A DNA stretch of 64,000 bases from Aeromonas sp. RU39B (GCF_900156095.1 NZ_FTMJ01000010.1:88089-152088), one strand, 5' to 3'; positions 43,311 to 54,548 are shown, counted from the stretch's first letter. Numbers and translations are program-made. The notes: generated by a model from the letters alone, not told the origin.

Positions 43311-44546
43311 ATGAGTGATATGGTCAAAAAGTTCCTGCAGCTGGAGTCAGCTTCCGGGATCATCCTGATCCTGTCGGCGGCATTGGCGATGCTGTTGGCC
43401 AATACCTCGCTGGCTGGTCTTTATCAGGCGTTCCTCGATACGCCTGTGCAGGTGCGCATTGCCGCCCTCGATATCAACAAGCCGCTGCTGTTGTGGATCA
43501 ACGACGGCTTCATGGCGGTGTTTTTCCTGCTGGTCGGCCTTGAGGTCAAACGTGAAATGCTGGAAGGCGCACTCTCCACCCGTGAGCAGGCGACCTTCCC
43601 GGCCATCGCTGCCTTAGGTGGCATGCTGGCACCGGCCATCATCTATAGCCTGTTCAACTTTGGTGATGAAGTGACTCGTGCCGGTTGGGCCATCCCGGCG
43701 GCCACCGATATTGCATTTGCGCTGGGTGTGATGGCGCTGCTGGGCAAGCGGGTACCGCTGAGCCTCAAGGTGTTTCTGCTGGCCCTGGCGATCATTGACG
43801 ATCTGGGTGTCATCGTCATTATCGCGCTGTTCTACACCAGCCAGCTCTCCCTGAGCGCCCTGGCCGTGTCGATCGCCGCGATCGCCGTGCTGTGGTGGAT
43901 GAATCGCCGTGGTGTAGATCGGATCTCGGCGTACATACTAGTTGGCATTGTATTGTGGGTTGCGGTGCTCAAATCCGGCGTTCACGCCACGCTGGCCGGT
44001 GTGGTGGTCGGTTTCATGGTTCCTATCAAGGGCGAGCGTCATGAGTCTCCGCTTAAGCATCTGGAGCATGCGCTGCACCCTTGGTGTGCCTATCTGATTC
44101 TGCCGCTGTTCGCCTTTGCCAATGCGGGCGTCTCGCTGGCCGGGATTGGTCTGTCCGATATGCTCAACCCGCTGCCGCTTGGCATCATGCTGGGCCTGTT
44201 TATCGGCAAGCCGCTTGGCGTGTTCTCCATCAGCTGGCTGGCGGTCAAGGCGGGGATTGCCCGGTTGCCGGATGGCGTCAATTTCCGACACATCTTTGCG
44301 GTCAGCATCCTGTGCGGGATTGGCTTCACAATGTCCATGTTCATCGCCTCGCTGGCCTTTGAGCACGGTGGTCTGGACTACGGTAGCTACTCGCGCCTCG
44401 GGATCCTGAGTGGATCGACGCTGGCAGCCATCTTTGGTTATCTGGCACTGCGTATGAGCATGCCGGCCACCGAATCGAAGAAGGGGGTGCAACATGAAAG
44501 CCGTGTTGATTGCGATAACAATGCTTGTCGCTCCAGCCTGGGCTGA
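43311..44546 (+). CDS. nhaA: Na+/H+ antiporter NhaA
   Basis: A 411-residue inner-membrane antiporter exporting Na+ or Li+ in exchange for protons. It has twelve predicted helices; the ion-binding Asp pair is in [17 protein letters not shown], and the pH-sensing His region is [18 protein letters not shown]. The last 15 or so residues ([16 protein letters not shown]) are unlike a membrane protein tail because this part overlaps the next gene by 53 bp in another frame. GGAG precedes the ATG. Confidence 0.96.
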   Translation: MSDMVKKFLQLESASGIILILSAALAMLLANTSLAGLYQAFLDTPVQVRIAALDINKPLLLWINDGFMAVFFLLVGLEVKREMLEGALSTREQATFPAIAALGGMLAPAIIYSLFNFGDEVTRAGWAIPAATDIAFALGVMALLGKRVPLSLKVFLLALAIIDDLGVIVIIALFYTSQLSLSALAVSIAAIAVLWWMNRRGVDRISAYILVGIVLWVAVLKSGVHATLAGVVVGFMVPIKGERHESPLKHLEHALHPWCAYLILPLFAFANAGVSLAGIGLSDMLNPLPLGIMLGLFIGKPLGVFSISWLAVKAGIARLPDGVNFRHIFAVSILCGIGFTMSMFIASLAFEHGGLDYGSYSRLGILSGSTLAAIFGYLALRMSMPATESKKGVQHESRVDCDNNACRSSLG

Positions 44547-44904
44547 AGGGGAGAGTATTGAAGCTTGCCGCGCCGATGCCAGTTCATCGGCGTGCGCCAC
44601 CTATCTTAACGGGGTGGTGGAGAGCGCCCTGATGATGGGCGAGCGGCAGGCTCGGGCCACGTTTGGAGAAACCTTTCATGAGCGGGCACTGAGTCAACGG
44701 GTTGGAGAGCGCATTAAGCAGCTTGGCCGCAGCAACTGTCGCTATGGCAGACCCGATCCGGCGCAGTTGAAATCGCTGCTGCGTGACGAGTTTGCCGCCG
44801 GCAAGATTGACTCGACCAGCGACATGTACGACATTCTGGCTGCAGAAATGAGCTGCCAGCGAGGCCCGCGATCAGCGGGAACAAGCGAGAATGTCGCACC
44901 TTAA
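44494..44904 (+). CDS. small exported protein between nhaA and nhaR
   Basis: A 136-residue protein with a short signal peptide ([17 protein letters not shown]). The predicted mature domain is helical, with cysteines in [24 protein letters not shown] and EMSCQRG that could form two disulfides in the periplasm. I do not recognise the family. It overlaps nhaA by 53 bp and nhaR by 14 bp, so all three are probably one transcript, suggesting a link to sodium or pH response. GGGGTGC lies upstream of its ATG. Confidence 0.72.
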   Translation: MKAVLIAITMLVAPAWAEGESIEACRADASSSACATYLNGVVESALMMGERQARATFGETFHERALSQRVGERIKQLGRSNCRYGRPDPAQLKSLLRDEFAAGKIDSTSDMYDILAAEMSCQRGPRSAGTSENVAP

Positions 44905-45823
44905 TTACAACCATCTCTACTATTTCTGGATGACGCAGAAAAAGGGCTCTGTCACGCAAGCGGCAGAAGCCCTTTTTCTGACTCCGCAGACGGTGACTGG
45001 CCAGATCAAGCTGCTTGAGCAGCGACTTGGCGGCAAGCTGTTCACCCGCAAGGGGCGGGCACTCGAGGCGACCGAGCTGGGCCAACTGGTTTATCGCTAT
45101 GCCGACCGCATGTTTGGCCTTTCGTACGAGATGCTGGATATCGTCAACTACCGCAAAGAGAACCAGATCCTGTTCGATGTCGGTATTGCGGATGCGCTAT
45201 CCAAGCGGTTGGCCAGCCGGGTACTGCTCACCGCGATTCCCTCTGATGGCTCCATTCATCTGCGCTGTTTTGAATCGACGCACGAGTTGCTGCTAGAGCA
45301 ACTGAGTGAACACAAGCTCGACATGATTCTCTCTGACTGTCCGGTTGACTCCAGCCAGCATGCCGGGCTTTTTTCCAAGCGTCTGGGTGGCTGTGGCGTC
45401 AGCTTCTTTTGCAAGGCTCCGCTACCGGAGAAGCCCTTCCCGGCTTGTCTTGAGGAGCGCAAGTTGCTGATCCCGGGTCGGCGCACCGCCATGGGACGAC
45501 AACTGACGCAATGGTTTGAAGAGCAAGGATTGGCTCCGCAGATCCTCGGGGAATTTGATGATGCGGCGCTGATGAAGGCATTTGGTTACTTCAATCAGGG
45601 CATCTTCATGGCGCCTTCACTTTATCAGGGCGATATTCTGGAGAGTGAGGATGTGGTGCTGCTCGGTGAAACCGATGCACTCAAGGAGGAGTACTACGTC
45701 ATCTTTGCCGAACGTATGATTCAGCATCCTGCCGTCAAGCGGCTATGTGAGAGTGATTTCTCTTCGCTGTTTCGTGGCGAGGAGAAGTTCGATAGCATGC
45801 GTCGCTCAGTCACCTCGTTTTAA
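44891..45823 (+). CDS. nhaR: LysR-family activator of nhaA
   Basis: A 310-residue LysR regulator closely matching E. coli Nha[65 protein letters not shown] and [13 protein letters not shown]. In E. coli it activates nhaA in response to Na+. It overlaps the preceding gene by 14 bp. Confidence 0.96.
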   Translation: MSHLNYNHLYYFWMTQKKGSVTQAAEALFLTPQTVTGQIKLLEQRLGGKLFTRKGRALEATELGQLVYRYADRMFGLSYEMLDIVNYRKENQILFDVGIADALSKRLASRVLLTAIPSDGSIHLRCFESTHELLLEQLSEHKLDMILSDCPVDSSQHAGLFSKRLGGCGVSFFCKAPLPEKPFPACLEERKLLIPGRRTAMGRQLTQWFEEQGLAPQILGEFDDAALMKAFGYFNQGIFMAPSLYQGDILESEDVVLLGETDALKEEYYVIFAERMIQHPAVKRLCESDFSSLFRGEEKFDSMRRSVTSF

Positions 45824-45873
45824 ATCCTTGGTGTCCTCGCTATCATGCAAGACGAGACAAGGCCGGAGGAATC

Positions 45874-46179
45874 ATGGATCTTGCACAAATGGAAAAGAAT
45901 GCAGGTCAGGCGGTTGCACTGCTCAAGGCGTTGGCTAACGAGCGGCGGCTGTTCATCCTCTGCAATTTGCTGAATCGTGAATTGTCAGTCAGTGAATTGA
46001 ATGAAGTGGTGGGATTAAGTCAGTCAGCGCTCTCCCAGCATTTGGCGGTATTGCGTCGTGACGGGTTGGTGGCGACCCGCAAACAGGCCCAAACAGTCTA
46101 TTACTCGCTTAATAGTCATGAGGTCCGTGAGACCATCACCTTGTTACATCGGCTCTATTGCGCAAACGACGGGCAATAA
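45874..46179 (+). CDS. ArsR/SmtB-family winged-helix regulator, HlyU-like
   Basis: A 101-residue regulator beginning MDLAQMEKNAGQAVALLKALANERRLFILCNLL, with recognition helix QSALSQHLAVLRRDGLV. It follows Vibrio HlyU closely along its length, including AQTVYYSL and LLHRLYC. HlyU lacks the metal-site Cys cluster of ArsR and acts as an anti-silencer of virulence genes, responding to redox through Cys pairs; here one Cys is at ILCNLL and one at RLYC. GGAGG precedes the ATG. Targets in this organism are unknown. Confidence 0.85.
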   Translation: MDLAQMEKNAGQAVALLKALANERRLFILCNLLNRELSVSELNEVVGLSQSALSQHLAVLRRDGLVATRKQAQTVYYSLNSHEVRETITLLHRLYCANDGQ

Positions 46180-46206
46180 AAAACCGGCAGATTCTGCCGG
46201 TTTTTT
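46178..46206. terminator. bidirectional intrinsic terminator
   Basis: AAAAAACCGGCAG and CTGCCGGTTTTTT pair around ATT. The A-run/T-run symmetry lets it stop both the HlyU-like gene (plus) and rpsT (minus). Confidence 0.95.
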
Positions 46207-46230
46207 CGTTCGATCGAACAGCTATATCGA

Positions 46231-46494
46231 TTAGGCCAGAGCCTTGATCTGTGCAGCCAGACGGCTCTTGTGACGAGCAGCCTTGTTCTTGTGGATCAGA
46301 CCCTTGGTGGCCATACGGTCCAGGATCGGCTGAGCCTTCTCGAAAGCGGCTACAGCAGCAGCCTTGTCGCCAGCGGCGATGGCAGCAACGACTTTCTTGA
46401 CGTAGGTACGGGTCATGGAACGACGGCTGGCATTGTGCTGACGACGTTTCTCTGCCTGAATCGCGCGCTTCTTAGCAGATTTGATGTTAGCCAA
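46231..46494 (-). CDS. rpsT: 30S ribosomal protein S20
   Basis: An 87-residue S20, recognised from [35 protein letters not shown]. It is divergent from murJ, as in other gammaproteobacteria. Confidence 0.98.
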   Translation of the reverse strand: MANIKSAKKRAIQAEKRRQHNASRRSMTRTYVKKVVAAIAAGDKAAAVAAFEKAQPILDRMATKGLIHKNKAARHKSRLAAQIKALA

Positions 46495-46683
46495 GTTAAA
46501 CTCCTAAAACTGTCTTAGCGAGTGTATTTCAAAGGCCGAGGAATATGCCTTTGCAACCACAATTTGTCAAACAATTTGTGCAAATAAACACCGACCCCCG
46601 ATGGTGTGTCAGCGGGTGTGCGGGTAAACTGTCGGCCGATTCTAGCAGCATTCCATGCTTTCCGACAGTTCCTGAGGCCTGCC

Positions 46684-48249
46684 TTGAGCAAGAAATTGAT
46701 TAAATCCGGGATGATCGTCTCGCTGATGACCCTGCTCTCCCGTGTGATGGGGTTGGTACGTGATGTAGTGATTGCCAACCTGCTGGGAGCCGGTGCGGCA
46801 GCCGACATTTTTTTCTTCGCTAATCGAATTCCCAACTTCCTGCGCCGATTGTTTGCCGAAGGGGCCTTCAATCAAGCGTTTGTGCCGGTGATGACCGAAT
46901 ACAAGAAAGAGGGCAATGAAGAGAAGGTTCGTGAACTGCTGGCCGTTGTTTCGGGGACGCTGGGGGGGATCGTGACGGTAGTCACCCTGCTCGGTGTGCT
47001 GTTTTCCGGTGTGCTGACTGCCCTGTTCGGCTGGGGTTGGTTTTGGGATTGGTTGCATGGCGGACCGTCGGCGGCCAAGTTTGAGATGGCCAGCCTGATG
47101 CTCAAAATCACCTTCCCCTATCTCTGGTTTATCACGCTGACCGCCATGGCGGGGGCGGTGCTCAATACCTTTGGCCGGTTCGGTGTCTCCTCCTTCACTC
47201 CGATATTTCTGAACATCACCATGATCGGTGCCGCCTGGTGGATCTCTCCCTGGTTAAACGATCCCGAACTGGCGTTGGCTATCGGTGTGTTCCTCGGCGG
47301 TCTGGTCCAGTTTCTGTTCCAGTTTCCCTTCCTGCGCCAGCTCAACATGCTGGTGTGGCCCAAGTGGGGGTGGCATCACCCTGGGGTTATCAAGATCCGC
47401 ACCCTGATGATCCCCGCTCTGTTCGGGGTTTCGGTCAGCCAGATCAATCTGCTGCTCAACACCATGCTGGCTTCATTCCTGGCCACCGGTGCCATCAGCC
47501 ACCTTTACTACTCTGACCGTCTGCTGGAGTTTCCGCTCGGCATGTTCGGTGTCGCCATCAGCACCGTGATTCTGCCGGCGCTGGCCAAAAAGCACGTGGA
47601 TGCCGACGCGGTCGACTTCTCCCGCACCATGGACTGGGGCATCCGCATGGTGATGCTGCTCGGCATGCCGGCGATGGCCGGTATTGCGGTGCTGCGTGAG
47701 CCTATTCTGCGGGTACTGTTCATGCGTGGCGAATTTGGTATGCATGAAGTGACCATGTCGAGCGCCAGTCTGCTGGCATCGACCTCGGGTCTGCTGTCAC
47801 TGATGCTGATCAAAGTGCTGGCCCCCGGTTACTACGCCCGCCAGGACACCAAGACGCCGGTACGCATCGGCATTATTTCGATGATCGCCAACATGGGGTT
47901 CAACTTAGCCTTTATCTATCCCCTTGATTATGTTGGGCTGGCGCTGTCGACCGCGTGCTCTGGCACTATCAACGCCTTCTTGCTCTATCGCGGCCTGCGT
48001 CAACGCGGTGTTTATCAACCGGAGGCGGGCACCTGGCTGTTCCTGGTAAAACTGGGGGTAGCGACGGCACTGATGGCCGGTCTGATCGGCTGGCTGTCGC
48101 CAGATCTTGACCAGTGGGGCGCGTGGCACATGATAAAGGCGTCGTGGGAGCTGACCAAGCTGCTGATCATCGGTGGCGTGACCTATGGCGCGCTCTTGCT
48201 GATCAGCGGAATTCGCTTCCATCACCTGAAAGCAGGACGCGAGGGCTGA
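46684..48249 (+). CDS. murJ: lipid II flippase MurJ
   Basis: A 521-residue MOP-superfamily transporter with about 14 membrane helices that flips lipid II for peptidoglycan synthesis. GMIVSLMTLLSRVMGLVRD, NRIPNFLRRLFAEGAFNQAFVPVMTEY and APGYYARQDTKTPVRIGI are family blocks. The start is taken as TTG 46684, where SKKLIKSGMIVS begins the first helix as in homologues and TGAGG lies upstream; the frame is open back to 46606 with no better start. Confidence 0.94.
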   Translation: MSKKLIKSGMIVSLMTLLSRVMGLVRDVVIANLLGAGAAADIFFFANRIPNFLRRLFAEGAFNQAFVPVMTEYKKEGNEEKVRELLAVVSGTLGGIVTVVTLLGVLFSGVLTALFGWGWFWDWLHGGPSAAKFEMASLMLKITFPYLWFITLTAMAGAVLNTFGRFGVSSFTPIFLNITMIGAAWWISPWLNDPELALAIGVFLGGLVQFLFQFPFLRQLNMLVWPKWGWHHPGVIKIRTLMIPALFGVSVSQINLLLNTMLASFLATGAISHLYYSDRLLEFPLGMFGVAISTVILPALAKKHVDADAVDFSRTMDWGIRMVMLLGMPAMAGIAVLREPILRVLFMRGEFGMHEVTMSSASLLASTSGLLSLMLIKVLAPGYYARQDTKTPVRIGIISMIANMGFNLAFIYPLDYVGLALSTACSGTINAFLLYRGLRQRGVYQPEAGTWLFLVKLGVATALMAGLIGWLSPDLDQWGAWHMIKASWELTKLLIIGGVTYGALLLISGIRFHHLKAGREG

Positions 48250-48312
48250 TCGCAGCGGCCGCCTGATATATAATCCGGCGATTTCGACAGCAGCAAAGAT
48301 GCAAAGGCAGTG

Positions 48313-49251
48313 ATGGAGCTTATCCGCGGCATCCACAATCTCCGGCCCCGCCACCAGGGTTGCGTTTTGACGATCGGCAACTTCGACGGGGTCCACATGG
48401 GGCACCGTGCCGTGCTGAGCCGTCTCAAGGAGAAGGCCGATCAACTCGGTCTGCCGGCTTGCGTTATGTTGTTCGAGCCACAGCCGCTTGAGCTGTTTGC
48501 CGACAGCCGGGCGCCGGCCAGGCTCACCCGTCTGCGCGAGAAGGCGGAGGCGCTGCGCAGCATCGGCATCGACCGGTTGCTCTGTGTGCGCTTCAATCAT
48601 GCCTTTGCCGAGCAGTCGGCCACGACCTTTATTGAGGCGTTGTTGGTTGGCAAGCTGGGCGTTCGTTATCTGGTGGTGGGGGACGATTTTCGCTTCGGCA
48701 ACGCGCGCGAAGGGGATTTCCACCTGCTTGAGCAGGCTGGTCGTCGCCTCGGCTTTGAAGTGATCAGTACCCACAGCTTCAACCTGTCACGGCAACGGGT
48801 GAGCAGCACGTTGGTTCGCGAGGCTCTGTCAGCCGGACGACTGGCCGAAGTGGAAATGATGCTGGGGCGTCCTTACAGCATCAGCGGGCGGGTCGCCCAC
48901 GGCGACAAGTTGGGACGCACTATCGGTTTTCCGACCGCCAATCTGGCCCTCAAGCGCCGCGTGGCGCCGGTCAGTGGCGTCTATGCAGTGGAAGTGTTAT
49001 GTTCCGGCAAGACCTTCCCCGGCGTGGCCAATGTCGGCTTACGCCCTACTCTGAACGGGAAAGAAGCCCGTTTGGAGGTACATCTGTTTGACTTCTCGGG
49101 CGATCTTTATGGGCAGCAGATCAAGGTGTTGCTGCGCCACAAACTGCGTGAAGAGCAGAAATTTGACTCCTTCGCTGCCCTGAGAGCGCAGATCGAACAT
49201 GATGCCGCGACAGCCCGAGCCTGGTTCGGTCTGGCGCCGGCCAATCCATAA
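48313..49251 (+). CDS. ribF: bifunctional riboflavin kinase/FAD synthetase
   Basis: A 312-residue enzyme converting riboflavin to FMN and then FAD. The N-terminal nucleotidyltransferase domain has IGNFDGVHMGH and DDFRFGNAREGD; the C-terminal kinase domain has GKTFPGVANVGLRPT after GRTIGFPTANL. The ATG at 48313 has AAAGG upstream; a GTG one codon earlier is possible. It is in the order murJ-ribF-ileS-lspA-fkpB-ispH. Confidence 0.96.
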   Translation: MELIRGIHNLRPRHQGCVLTIGNFDGVHMGHRAVLSRLKEKADQLGLPACVMLFEPQPLELFADSRAPARLTRLREKAEALRSIGIDRLLCVRFNHAFAEQSATTFIEALLVGKLGVRYLVVGDDFRFGNAREGDFHLLEQAGRRLGFEVISTHSFNLSRQRVSSTLVREALSAGRLAEVEMMLGRPYSISGRVAHGDKLGRTIGFPTANLALKRRVAPVSGVYAVEVLCSGKTFPGVANVGLRPTLNGKEARLEVHLFDFSGDLYGQQIKVLLRHKLREEQKFDSFAALRAQIEHDAATARAWFGLAPANP

Positions 49252-49290
49252 TCCAGCACTCTTTTAGAAATTGAAGGGAACCCAGGATCG

Positions 49291-52152
49291 ATGAGCGACT
49301 ATAAACACACCCTGAATCTTCCGGAAACCCCGTTTCCGATGCGCGGCGATCTGGCCAAGCGTGAACCCCAGATGCTCCAGCATTGGTATGATCAGGATCT
49401 CTACGGCGCGATTCGCAGCGTCAAGAAGGGCAAGAAATCCTTCATCCTGCACGATGGCCCCCCCTACGCCAACGGCAGCATTCACATCGGTCACTCCGTC
49501 AACAAGATCCTCAAAGACATCATTATCAAGTCCAAGGGGCTGTCAGGGTTCGACTCTCCCTATGTTCCGGGTTGGGACTGCCACGGTCTGCCGATCGAGC
49601 TGAAGGTCGAAGGCATGGTGGGCAAGCCGGGCGAGAAGGTCACTGCGGCCGAATTCCGCGAAGAGTGCCGCAAGTACGCCAAGACCCAGATCGAGGCGCA
49701 AAAGACCGACTTTATCCGTCTGGGTGTGCTGGGCGATTGGGAACACCCCTATCTGACCATGGACTTCAAGACGGAAGCTAACATCATCCGCTCGCTGGCC
49801 AAGATCGTGGACAACGGCCACCTGCACAAGGGCTCCAAGCCGGTGCACTGGTGTACCGATTGTGGCTCTGCGCTGGCTGAAGCTGAAGTGGAGTACTACG
49901 ACAAGAGCTCCCCGGCCATCGACGTGCGCTTCAAGGCGGTTGATGAAGCTCTGGTTGCCAGCAAGTTTGATTGTGTCGAAGGCCACCTTGGCCACGGCCC
50001 GCTCTCCGTTGTGATCTGGACCACCACTCCGTGGACCCTGCCGGCCAACCGTGCCGTTGCCCTGAGCGCCGAGCTGAGCTATGCGCTGGTGCAGGTTGAA
50101 GGTGAGCAACCGGAGCGCCTGATCCTGGCCGCAGAGCTGGTCAAGGATGTGATGGATCGCGCTGGTATCGAGCACTACCACAACCTGGGTTATGCCAAGG
50201 GTGAAGTGCTGGATCTGCTGCGCTTTAACCACCCCTTCTACCACTTCGATGTGCCGGTGATCCTGGGTGATCACGTGACGCTGGATGCCGGTACTGGCGC
50301 CGTGCACACCGCGCCTGGCCATGGTCAGGAAGACTTTGTGGTCGGTCAGAAGTACGGTCTGGAAGTGGCCAATCCGGTCGGTAGCAATGGCGTGTATCTG
50401 CCGGATACCGAACTGTTTGCCGGTCAGCACGTGTTCAAGGCTAATGCCTCGGTGATCGAGGTGCTCAAGGAGCACGGCGCCCTGCTGCATCATCAGGCCC
50501 TGAACCACTCCTACCCGCACTGCTGGCGTCACAAGACTCCGATCATCTTCCGCGCTACCCCGCAGTGGTTTATCAGCATGGACCAAAATGGTCTGCGCAA
50601 GCGCGCACTGGAAGAGATCGACCGCATCGAAACCCAGGGTATCGCCGAACAAGGCCAAAGCGGCTGGGTGCCGGCCTGGGGTAAGAACCGTATTCAAGCC
50701 ATGGTGGAAGGTCGTCCGGACTGGTGTATCTCCCGCCAGCGTACCTGGGGTGTGCCGATCGCACTGTTTGTGCACAGAGAGACCCAGGCTATCCATCCGG
50801 AATCTGTCCGTTTGATGGAAGAAGTGGCCAAGCTGGTCGAAGAGAAGGGCATTCAGGCCTGGTGGGATCTCGACAAGAGCACCCTGCTCGGCGCCGATGC
50901 CGATCTCTATGACAAGGTTCCCGATACTCTGGACGTTTGGTTTGACTCCGGCTCGACTCACGCTTCGGTGGTGGATGCCCGTCCCGAGTTTAACGGCAAG
51001 CCGGCTGACATGTATCTGGAAGGCTCTGACCAGCACCGTGGCTGGTTCATGTCCTCCCTGATGATCGGCGTTGCCATGAAGAACAAGGCTCCCTACAACC
51101 AGGTACTGACTCACGGCTTCACCGTGGACGGTCAGGGCCGCAAGATGTCCAAGTCGATCGGCAACGTGGTCAGTCCGCAGGACGTCATGAACAAGCTGGG
51201 TGCCGACATTCTGCGTTTGTGGGTGGCCAGCACCGACTACACCGGTGAAATGACCGTCTCTGACGAGATCCTCAAGCGTTCGGCCGATGCCTATCGCCGG
51301 ATCCGTAACACCGCCCGCTTCCTGCTGGCTAACCTGAACGGCTTCAACCCGGCTACCGACATGGTTGCCGCTGGCGATATGGTCGTGGTGGACCGCTGGG
51401 CCGTAGGCCGTGCCAAGGCGGTGCAGGAAGAGATCATCGCCGCTTACGAAGCCTATAACTTCCACGGCGTGACCCAGAAGCTGATGCAGTTCTGCTCGGT
51501 CGAGATGGGCTCTTTCTATCTGGACGTCATCAAGGATCGTCAATACACCGCCAAGGCTGACAGCCTGGCCCGTCGCTCCTGCCAGAGCGCCCTGTATCAC
51601 ATCGCAGAGGCCATGGTGCGCTGGATGGCGCCGATCATGAGCTTCACCGCGGACGAGATCTGGGCTCTGTTGCCGGGCGAGCGCGCCAAGTTCGTGTTCA
51701 CCGAAGAGTGGTATCAAGGCCTGTTTGGTCTGGCCGCTGGCGAACAGATGGGCGATGCCTTCTGGGCTGAGCTGCTGGCTGTGCGTGGTGAAGTGAACAA
51801 GGCGCTGGAAGCGGCACGTAACGAGAAGCGTATCGGCGGCTCCCTGCAGGCTGAAGTGACCCTGTATGCCAAACCGGCACTGGCTGCCCAGCTGACCTCG
51901 CTCGGTGACGAGTTGCGCTTTGTGCTGCTGACGTCCAAGGCTGCTGTCGTCACAGCCGAAGCGGCTGCCGATGGCGCCGTGGCTACCGAACGTGACGACC
52001 TGTGGGTGAGCGTTACCCCGTCTGCCGCAGCCAAGTGCGATCGTTGCTGGCATCATGTGGAAGACGTGGGCACCATCGCTGGTCACGAAGAGATCTGTGG
52101 TCGCTGCGTCACCAACGTTGATGGCGCCGGCGAAGTCCGCGCCTTTGCCTAA
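49291..52152 (+). CDS. ileS: isoleucyl-tRNA synthetase
   Basis: A 953-residue class I synthetase. The HIGH motif is [18 protein letters not shown], the KMSKS motif is [10 protein letters not shown], the editing domain contains [11 protein letters not shown], and the C-terminal zinc site is CDRCWHH...CGRCVTN. It charges tRNA-Ile and removes misactivated valine. Its stop overlaps the lspA start (TAATG). Confidence 0.98.
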   Translation: MSDYKHTLNLPETPFPMRGDLAKREPQMLQHWYDQDLYGAIRSVKKGKKSFILHDGPPYANGSIHIGHSVNKILKDIIIKSKGLSGFDSPYVPGWDCHGLPIELKVEGMVGKPGEKVTAAEFREECRKYAKTQIEAQKTDFIRLGVLGDWEHPYLTMDFKTEANIIRSLAKIVDNGHLHKGSKPVHWCTDCGSALAEAEVEYYDKSSPAIDVRFKAVDEALVASKFDCVEGHLGHGPLSVVIWTTTPWTLPANRAVALSAELSYALVQVEGEQPERLILAAELVKDVMDRAGIEHYHNLGYAKGEVLDLLRFNHPFYHFDVPVILGDHVTLDAGTGAVHTAPGHGQEDFVVGQKYGLEVANPVGSNGVYLPDTELFAGQHVFKANASVIEVLKEHGALLHHQALNHSYPHCWRHKTPIIFRATPQWFISMDQNGLRKRALEEIDRIETQGIAEQGQSGWVPAWGKNRIQAMVEGRPDWCISRQRTWGVPIALFVHRETQAIHPESVRLMEEVAKLVEEKGIQAWWDLDKSTLLGADADLYDKVPDTLDVWFDSGSTHASVVDARPEFNGKPADMYLEGSDQHRGWFMSSLMIGVAMKNKAPYNQVLTHGFTVDGQGRKMSKSIGNVVSPQDVMNKLGADILRLWVASTDYTGEMTVSDEILKRSADAYRRIRNTARFLLANLNGFNPATDMVAAGDMVVVDRWAVGRAKAVQEEIIAAYEAYNFHGVTQKLMQFCSVEMGSFYLDVIKDRQYTAKADSLARRSCQSALYHIAEAMVRWMAPIMSFTADEIWALLPGERAKFVFTEEWYQGLFGLAAGEQMGDAFWAELLAVRGEVNKALEAARNEKRIGGSLQAEVTLYAKPALAAQLTSLGDELRFVLLTSKAAVVTAEAAADGAVATERDDLWVSVTPSAAAKCDRCWHHVEDVGTIAGHEEICGRCVTNVDGAGEVRAFA

Positions 52153-52658
52153 TGGGTGACATGATGCAACAAAAGAGCGGCCTGCGTTGGCTGTGGCTGG
52201 CAGTACTGGCGTTCATTCTGGATCAGGCGAGCAAGCTCGCTGTGGTCAAGATGCTGCCTTATGGCTACCCGGGGGTGGAAGTCACCCCCTTCTTTAACCT
52301 GGTGCACGTCTATAACAAGGGCGCCGCATTCAGCTTTCTGGCGGATCAGGGGGGCTGGCAACGCTGGTTCTTCGCCCTGCTGGCGTTTGTCATCTGTGGT
52401 CTGCTGATCCACTGGCTGCGCAAACAGCCTGCTGAGCAGAGCTGGAACGGCATTGCCTACTCCTTCATCATCGGCGGCGCGCTCGGCAACGTATTCGACC
52501 GTCTGGTGCTGGGCCATGTGGTCGACTTCCTCGACTTCTTCTGGGGAGCTGCGCACTGGCCGGCGTTCAATCTGGCTGACAGCTTCATCTTCATTGGTGC
52601 GGTGATGATCGTGCTCGACGGACTGCGCGGTAATAAAGCAGGCAAGGAGAAGGCATGA
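52152..52658 (+). CDS. lspA: signal peptidase II (lipoprotein)
   Basis: A 168-residue inner-membrane aspartyl protease with four helices that cuts lipoprotein signal peptides before the lipidated Cys. The catalytic Asp residues are in GALGNVFDRLVLGHVVDF and AFNLADSFIFIG. It overlaps ileS by 1 bp and fkpB by 4 bp. Confidence 0.97.
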   Translation: MGDMMQQKSGLRWLWLAVLAFILDQASKLAVVKMLPYGYPGVEVTPFFNLVHVYNKGAAFSFLADQGGWQRWFFALLAFVICGLLIHWLRKQPAEQSWNGIAYSFIIGGALGNVFDRLVLGHVVDFLDFFWGAAHWPAFNLADSFIFIGAVMIVLDGLRGNKAGKEKA

Positions 52659-53098
52659 GCAAGCTGATCGCCGGCGACAGCACGGTTCTGTTTCACTTCG
52701 CGATCACGCTGGAAGATGGCTCGCTGGCCGACAGCACCCGACTGGGCGGACAACCCGCCCGTCTGGTGATGGGCGACGGCAGCCTGACTCCTCACTTTGA
52801 AGCCTGCCTGCTTGGTCTGCAGCAAGGGGATAAGCGAACCTTTACCCTGACGCCGGAGCAGGCCTTCGGGCAGCCCAATCCCGACAACATCCATCACCTC
52901 GACCGCGCCAAGTTTGGCGCGGATGCCGAGCCGGAAGTGGGGGCCATTATTGCCTTCACCGTGCCCGGTGGTGGCGAGATCCCGGGTATTGTCCGGGAGG
53001 TGGAGGGGATGTCGGTGACCGTTGATTTCAACCATCCGCTGGCCGGGCATACCGTGACCTTCGAGGTCGAGATCCTGGCGGTAGACGAGGAGGCCTGA
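52655..53098 (+). CDS. fkpB: FKBP-type peptidyl-prolyl isomerase FkpB (SlpA)
   Basis: A 147-residue cytoplasmic SlyD-like isomerase with an FKBP domain ([37 protein letters not shown]) and an inserted-flap chaperone domain, but no His-rich tail as in SlyD. It overlaps lspA by 4 bp and ispH by 1 bp. Confidence 0.95.
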   Translation: MSKLIAGDSTVLFHFAITLEDGSLADSTRLGGQPARLVMGDGSLTPHFEACLLGLQQGDKRTFTLTPEQAFGQPNPDNIHHLDRAKFGADAEPEVGAIIAFTVPGGGEIPGIVREVEGMSVTVDFNHPLAGHTVTFEVEILAVDEEA

Positions 53099-54033
53099 TG
53101 GAGATCCTGCTTGCCAACCCCCGCGGCTTTTGCGCCGGGGTCGACCGTGCCATCAGTATTGTAGAGAGCGCGCTGGAGAAGTTTGGTGCACCCATCTACG
53201 TGCGTCACGAGGTGGTACACAACCGCTACGTGGTTAACAAACTGAAAGAGGCGGGGGCGGTCTTTGTCGAAGAGATCGACGAGGTGCCCGATGACAATAT
53301 CGTTATCTTCTCGGCGCACGGCGTCTCCAAGGCAGTGCGTGAGAAGGCCAAGTCGCGTGCTCTCAAAGTGTTCGATGCCACCTGCCCCTTGGTCACCAAG
53401 GTTCACATGGAGGTCCACCGTGCCAGCCGTAAAGGCTCTGAAGCGGTGTTGATCGGTCATGCCGGTCACCCGGAAGTGATTGGCACCATGGGCCAATATG
53501 AGAACCCCAATGGCGGTATGTATCTGGTGGAGACCCCAGCAGATGTGGCCAAGCTGCAGGTGAAAAATCCCGAGGATCTCTGCTTCGTCACCCAGACCAC
53601 CCTGAGCGTGGATGAAACCTCTGACGTCATCGACGCCCTCCGCGCTCACTTTCCCAAGATCCAGGGGCCGCGCAAGGACGACATCTGCTACGCCACTCAA
53701 AACCGGCAGGATGCGGTGCGCGAGATGGCTTCACAGGTGCAGGTGCTGCTGGTGGTGGGATCGCGCAACTCCTCTAACTCCAATCGTCTGCGTGAGCTCT
53801 CCGAGAAGGTGGGTACACCGGCCCATCTTATCGACGATGCCACCATGATCGACGCGCAGTGGTTTGTCGGTGTGGATCGGGTCGGGGTCACGGCTGGCGC
53901 CTCAGCACCCGAGGTGCTGGTGCAGCAGGTGATTGCCCGTCTGCATGAGCTGGGCGGCAAGAGCGTGGCTGAGCATCCCGGTCGGGAAGAGAACGTGGTG
54001 TTCGAGGTGCCGGCGGAGCTGCGTATCCTCTAA
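53098..54033 (+). CDS. ispH: 4-hydroxy-3-methylbut-2-enyl diphosphate reductase
   Basis: A 311-residue Fe-S enzyme, the last step of the MEP isoprenoid pathway. The cluster cysteines are in [23 protein letters not shown] and [11 protein letters not shown]; the active-site Glu region is [12 protein letters not shown]. It is the last gene of the ileS operon. Confidence 0.98.
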   Translation: MEILLANPRGFCAGVDRAISIVESALEKFGAPIYVRHEVVHNRYVVNKLKEAGAVFVEEIDEVPDDNIVIFSAHGVSKAVREKAKSRALKVFDATCPLVTKVHMEVHRASRKGSEAVLIGHAGHPEVIGTMGQYENPNGGMYLVETPADVAKLQVKNPEDLCFVTQTTLSVDETSDVIDALRAHFPKIQGPRKDDICYATQNRQDAVREMASQVQVLLVVGSRNSSNSNRLRELSEKVGTPAHLIDDATMIDAQWFVGVDRVGVTAGASAPEVLVQQVIARLHELGGKSVAEHPGREENVVFEVPAELRIL

Positions 54034-54067
54034 GCGGCTTATTTGCTGCTTTATTGATGATGAACAT

Positions 54068-54102
54068 AATGCCGGGTTTGTGGGTTCCACAAACCCGGCA
54101 TT
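54068..54102 (+). terminator. long perfect hairpin between ispH and the minor pilins
   Basis: 16-bp arms AATGCCGGGTTTGTGG / CCACAAACCCGGCATT around GTT, followed by ACACTTTA rather than a clean T-run. It is probably a terminator or stability element for the ispH transcript. Confidence 0.65.
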
Positions 54103-54137
54103 ACACTTTATAGGTCAAGCACAGCCAAGGATGAGCT

Positions 54138-54545
54138 ATGACCTTGTCAATCAAAGGGTTCTCTTTGATCGAGCTGATGATGGTGGTGGCGATTGTGGCC
54201 ATCCTCGGCACGATTGCCATTCCCTCTTACCAGCATTTCATACTGAGCGGCCACCGTGTCGAAGCGCAGCGCCTGCTGCTGGATGCCGCTAATCGCCAAG
54301 AGAGCTATTTCGCTGACTTCAACACCTATGCCTCAGCCGCCAGCGATCTGAATCTCGACGACACCTCGCCTTCGGGCTATTACCGCTTAGCCGTTTCAGC
54401 TGCCCAGCGCGCCTTTACCCTGGAAGCCACGGCTATTGGTTCCCAGCTTGCGGATGAGGCCTGCCGCGTGCTTGCCATCAATCAAGATGGTGAGCGCACC
54501 GCCCGAGATAAGGGCGGACAGACCAGCAGCGGTTGCTGGGAGTAG
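54138..54545 (+). CDS. pilE: type IV minor pilin, PilE-like
   Basis: A 135-residue prepilin with a class III leader: SIKG|FSLIELMMVVAIVAILGTIAIPSY, cut by PilD after Gly, with Glu5 of the mature helix present. The C-terminal domain has two Cys (EACRVL and SSGCWE) that form the D-loop. It opens a minor-pilin cluster; in Pseudomonas pilE is the last gene of the cluster, here it is first. AGGA precedes the ATG. Confidence 0.88.
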   Translation: MTLSIKGFSLIELMMVVAIVAILGTIAIPSYQHFILSGHRVEAQRLLLDAANRQESYFADFNTYASAASDLNLDDTSPSGYYRLAVSAAQRAFTLEATAIGSQLADEACRVLAINQDGERTARDKGGQTSSGCWE

Positions 54546-54548
54546 CGT

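Noticed and set aside
49543..52086. 847-codon open frame on the minus strand
   Set aside because: It lies wholly antisense to ileS and its sequence is the His/Gln/Val-rich pattern expected from the reverse complement of a GC-rich gene; no ribosome-binding site or domain.
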